64,000 nt of DNA from Aeoliella mucimassa (GTDB lineage Bacteria > Planctomycetota > Planctomycetia > Pirellulales > Lacipirellulaceae). Shown here piece after piece: positions 62,540 through 64,000 of this stretch. How positions within the stretch are numbered: position 1 is the stretch's first letter; every line of letters begins with the position of its first letter. The position numbers were made by a program, and so were the translations under genes. The stretch is from assembly GCF_007748035.1 (NCBI RefSeq), contig NZ_CP036278.1, positions 1,426,001 through 1,490,000 of the forward strand, in the 5' to 3' direction. Below the pieces are notes generated by a model. It was not told the origin of the DNA, searched no databases, and worked only from the letters and a program-made list of their open reading frames with translations.

Positions 62540-62560
62540 AGGAAAATCTGCATTGGCCAC

Positions 62561-62601
62561 GAAAAAAGGCCGCTGGAGAGGAATCTCCAGCGGCCTTTTT
62601 T
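62561..62601. terminator. Strong hairpin terminator of the 62627-63268 gene
   Basis: AAAAAAGGCCGCTGGAGA and TCTCCAGCGGCCTTTTTT pair perfectly over 18 bp with a four-base loop, giving T-tracts on both strands. It starts 26 bp past the stop codon. Confidence 0.9.
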
Positions 62602-62626
62602 AATTGTTGGCGATGTCTCTCGTCGC

Positions 62627-63268
62627 TTACTTACGTGAGCGGCGGTACAGCACGCAGCCGATGCCAGCCAGTCCAGCCCAGCTGAGGATGGTGGTCATCT
62701 CAGGAACGGCGGTCAGCACACGAATGTTATCGATGGCAACACCATTGACGCCGATAACGTCTAGGACCAGTGTGTAGCCACCGTTGGTTACTTGAATGAA
62801 GTCACCACCTTCAAGGCCGCGGTCGCCGCTGTTCCAGTAGGTGGTTCCCGACAGGTCGGTAGCAAGCAGGGCAGGGTTCTCGAAGGCAATGCCGAGGATC
62901 GGGGTATCGAAGGTGATCGTAGCCGACTTGTAGGTCAGCGAGCCGGGAGTGTCGAAGTGAATCATGTAGCTCTGGTACTCACCCGAGACGCTGGTCGGCA
63001 CGTTGTTGCTCGAGCCGACGCCATTAGGAGCAATGCCCTGCATGGTGGCTTCGCTACCGTCGTGGTTCACGGTCACGGCCGTGGTGATATCAATCACGCC
63101 TTCCGACCAAATGAGGATGTTGTCGTTCGTGCTGTAAGTAGCACCTGGAGTGGCATCGGTGGGCTGAGCGATCGCTTCGATGTCGCCCGAAAGGGTGAAA
63201 CCGCCGAAGGCCGAGGCAGGCACCAGCAGTGCGGCGGCAACTGCCAGTGTGGATAGGTAGGTTCTCAT
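62627..63268 (-). CDS. Exported protein with VPEMTTILSW sorting tail
   Basis: A 213-residue paralogue of the 61629-62282 protein, with the same signal peptide (MRTYLSTLAVAAALLVPASA), NILIWSEG, VNHDGSEATMQGIAPNGV and YQSYMIHFD blocks. The tail VPEMTTILSWAGLAGIGCVL with YRRSRK follows. Start at ATG 63268; an upstream in-frame extension of 20 residues is not supported. Differences from its neighbour cluster in the segment after residue 30 and near residue 145, consistent with tandem duplication and divergence. Confidence 0.87.
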   Translation of the reverse strand: MRTYLSTLAVAAALLVPASAFGGFTLSGDIEAIAQPTDATPGATYSTNDNILIWSEGVIDITTAVTVNHDGSEATMQGIAPNGVGSSNNVPTSVSGEYQSYMIHFDTPGSLTYKSATITFDTPILGIAFENPALLATDLSGTTYWNSGDRGLEGGDFIQVTNGGYTLVLDVIGVNGVAIDNIRVLTAVPEMTTILSWAGLAGIGCVLYRRSRK

Positions 63269-63516
63269 GTTGTGTGTCTCTTTCCCCTGTGGGTGCCGGT
63301 TAGGCAGATTGATAAATCGATGCACCATGGCAATCTAGAAAACTAAGTGCAAAAGTCGCGCCAGAGGAGGGAGGTATGGAGCTGCCGGAGTGAGGTTTTT
63401 GCGGCAAAGTGAAATTCGCCGGTAAAATAGGGGGCTTCGCTGTTTCGGTAGGATTGGGAAATCTCGCAATAGGCTAGGCGACTGGCCTGGGACTTCTGAT
63501 TCTGGCGAAAAACAAC

Positions 63517-63531
63517 TGCAATTTATCAAAC
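63517..63531 (-). promoter_or_regulatory. Conserved upstream element of the VPExTT-tail genes, copy 3
   Basis: TGCAATTTATCAAAC, 249 bp upstream of the start at 63268 and about 20 bp beyond the terminator of the previous gene. The rest of the gap 63269-63624 shows no gene. Confidence 0.4.
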
Positions 63532-63550
63532 GGAGAAACAACGGCTGGTG

Positions 63551-63590
63551 AACGCAAAAAGCCGCTGAAGCGAAGGCTCCAGCGGCTTGA
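63551..63590 (-). terminator. Hairpin terminator of the last gene
   Basis: AAGCCGCTG and CAGCGGCTT pair around an imperfect loop containing a secondary GAAGC/GGCTCC pairing; TTTTTGCG follows on the minus strand. It is of the same sequence type as the terminators at 61571 and 62561. Confidence 0.8.
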
Positions 63591-63624
63591 TGTTGTTCTC
63601 GTTCGCCGAATCGCAGTTAGGCGA

Positions 63625-64000
63625 TTACTTACGCGAGCGGCGGTATAGCACGCAGCCGATGCCAGCCAGTCCGGCCCAACTGAGGATGGTAGTCATCTCA
63701 GGCACGGCAGTCAGCACGCGGAACGGGTCGGTGCCATTCGTCAGGCGGCCTTTGGCGACTACCGTGATGGTGTCCCCTTGGATCGTAATGCTGTCGTCCC
63801 CGTTGTAGTTGCCTTCGGGGGCAATCGCATCGAAAGAACCAGCGGTGACGTAGGTGCTGCTGTTATCGAGCAGGTAGGTGTAGCCCTGGCTCAGGAAGCC
63901 GCTCGAGGTCTGAATGCCAATGATGGGGTTATCGAACGTAATGGTCAGCGTATACGACATCTGGGTGGTGTCACCCGACTGCGATACATTGAACATGTAG
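63625..64000 (-). CDS. Exported protein with VPEMTTILSW sorting tail (5' end beyond window)
   Basis: The last 125 codons of a fifth member of the family; the frame is still open at base 64000. YMFNVSQSGDTTQMSYTLTI aligns with YMIHFDNPGTQVSKYASITF of the paralogues, so the missing part is the signal peptide and first ~100 residues. The tail VPEMTTILSWAGLAGIGCVL with YRRSRK is identical to that of 62627-63268, while the body is more diverged. Confidence 0.85.
   Translation of the reverse strand, partial: YMFNVSQSGDTTQMSYTLTITFDNPIIGIQTSSGFLSQGYTYLLDNSSTYVTAGSFDAIAPEGNYNGDDSITIQGDTITVVAKGRLTNGTDPFRVLTAVPEMTTILSWAGLAGIGCVLYRRSRK

Noticed and set aside
62501-62540. Sigma-54 type promoter (GG-N10-GC) in the conserved upstream elements
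   Set aside because: The GG to GC distance is 12 rather than 10 in both copies, so the -24/-12 pattern is not met.

Overview
The window looks like a chromosome segment of a planctomycete, most likely order Pirellulales. The signs are DUF1559 proteins with type IV pilin N-termini and an H-X9-DG motif, a Rhodopirellula-type ECF sigma factor next to a FecR protein, an LEPR-XLL surface protein, many PEP-CTERM proteins with dockerin-like repeats (NGDGIVNLADYT-type), and an exosortase. No species can be named from sequence alone.

Layout. 1-8.1 kb is chromosomal background disturbed by mobile DNA: two identical 1035-bp IS5-family (IS903-group) elements in the same orientation, each with its own perfect 9-bp target duplication. 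They lie on either side of an ABC-2 permease, a four-helix-bundle (23S rRNA IVP-like) gene, argG, tRNA-Pro(CGG) and a DUF1080 gene. 8.1-23.1 kb carries secreted proteins (SASA esterase, two LamG proteins, a large CotH/lamin-tail protein) and a sigma-FecR-DUF1559-lipoprotein cassette. 23.4-26.2 kb holds a hexapeptide acetyltransferase and a GNAT + BtaA-like pair that suggests a homoserine-type lipid. 26.8-38.0 kb holds PhoD, DUF1559 and an XRE-cupin regulator with two matching palindromes, followed by a run of PEP-CTERM proteins, a surface phosphodiesterase and a phosphonatase-like hydrolase.

38.2-54.1 kb is an exopolysaccharide locus. It contains five glycosyltransferases of GT2/GT4 type, a pyruvyl-transferase-like protein, a SAT-like acetyltransferase, a sugar-1-P transferase, a WecG/TagA enzyme and a Wza-like export protein. 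No Wzx or Wzy was found. 50.7-64 kb is the protein-sorting end: EpsI, a 1740-residue exosortase fused to a giant TPR region, and several PEP-CTERM substrates. The last five substrates, one of them broken by a nonsense codon, share an unusual sorting tail (VPExTTILSW...GIGCVLYRR).

Taken together, the second half appears to make a polysaccharide and anchor or process PEP-CTERM surface proteins with it. The most unusual items are the exosortase-TPR fusion with its cluster of variant-tail substrates, the repeated ~120-residue module shared by two neighbouring surface proteins, the XRE-cupin palindromes, the GNAT-BtaA pair, and a non-coding dispersed repeat at 26.3-26.8 and 40.3-40.6 kb whose second copy sits at the break of a truncated chemotaxis receptor gene.
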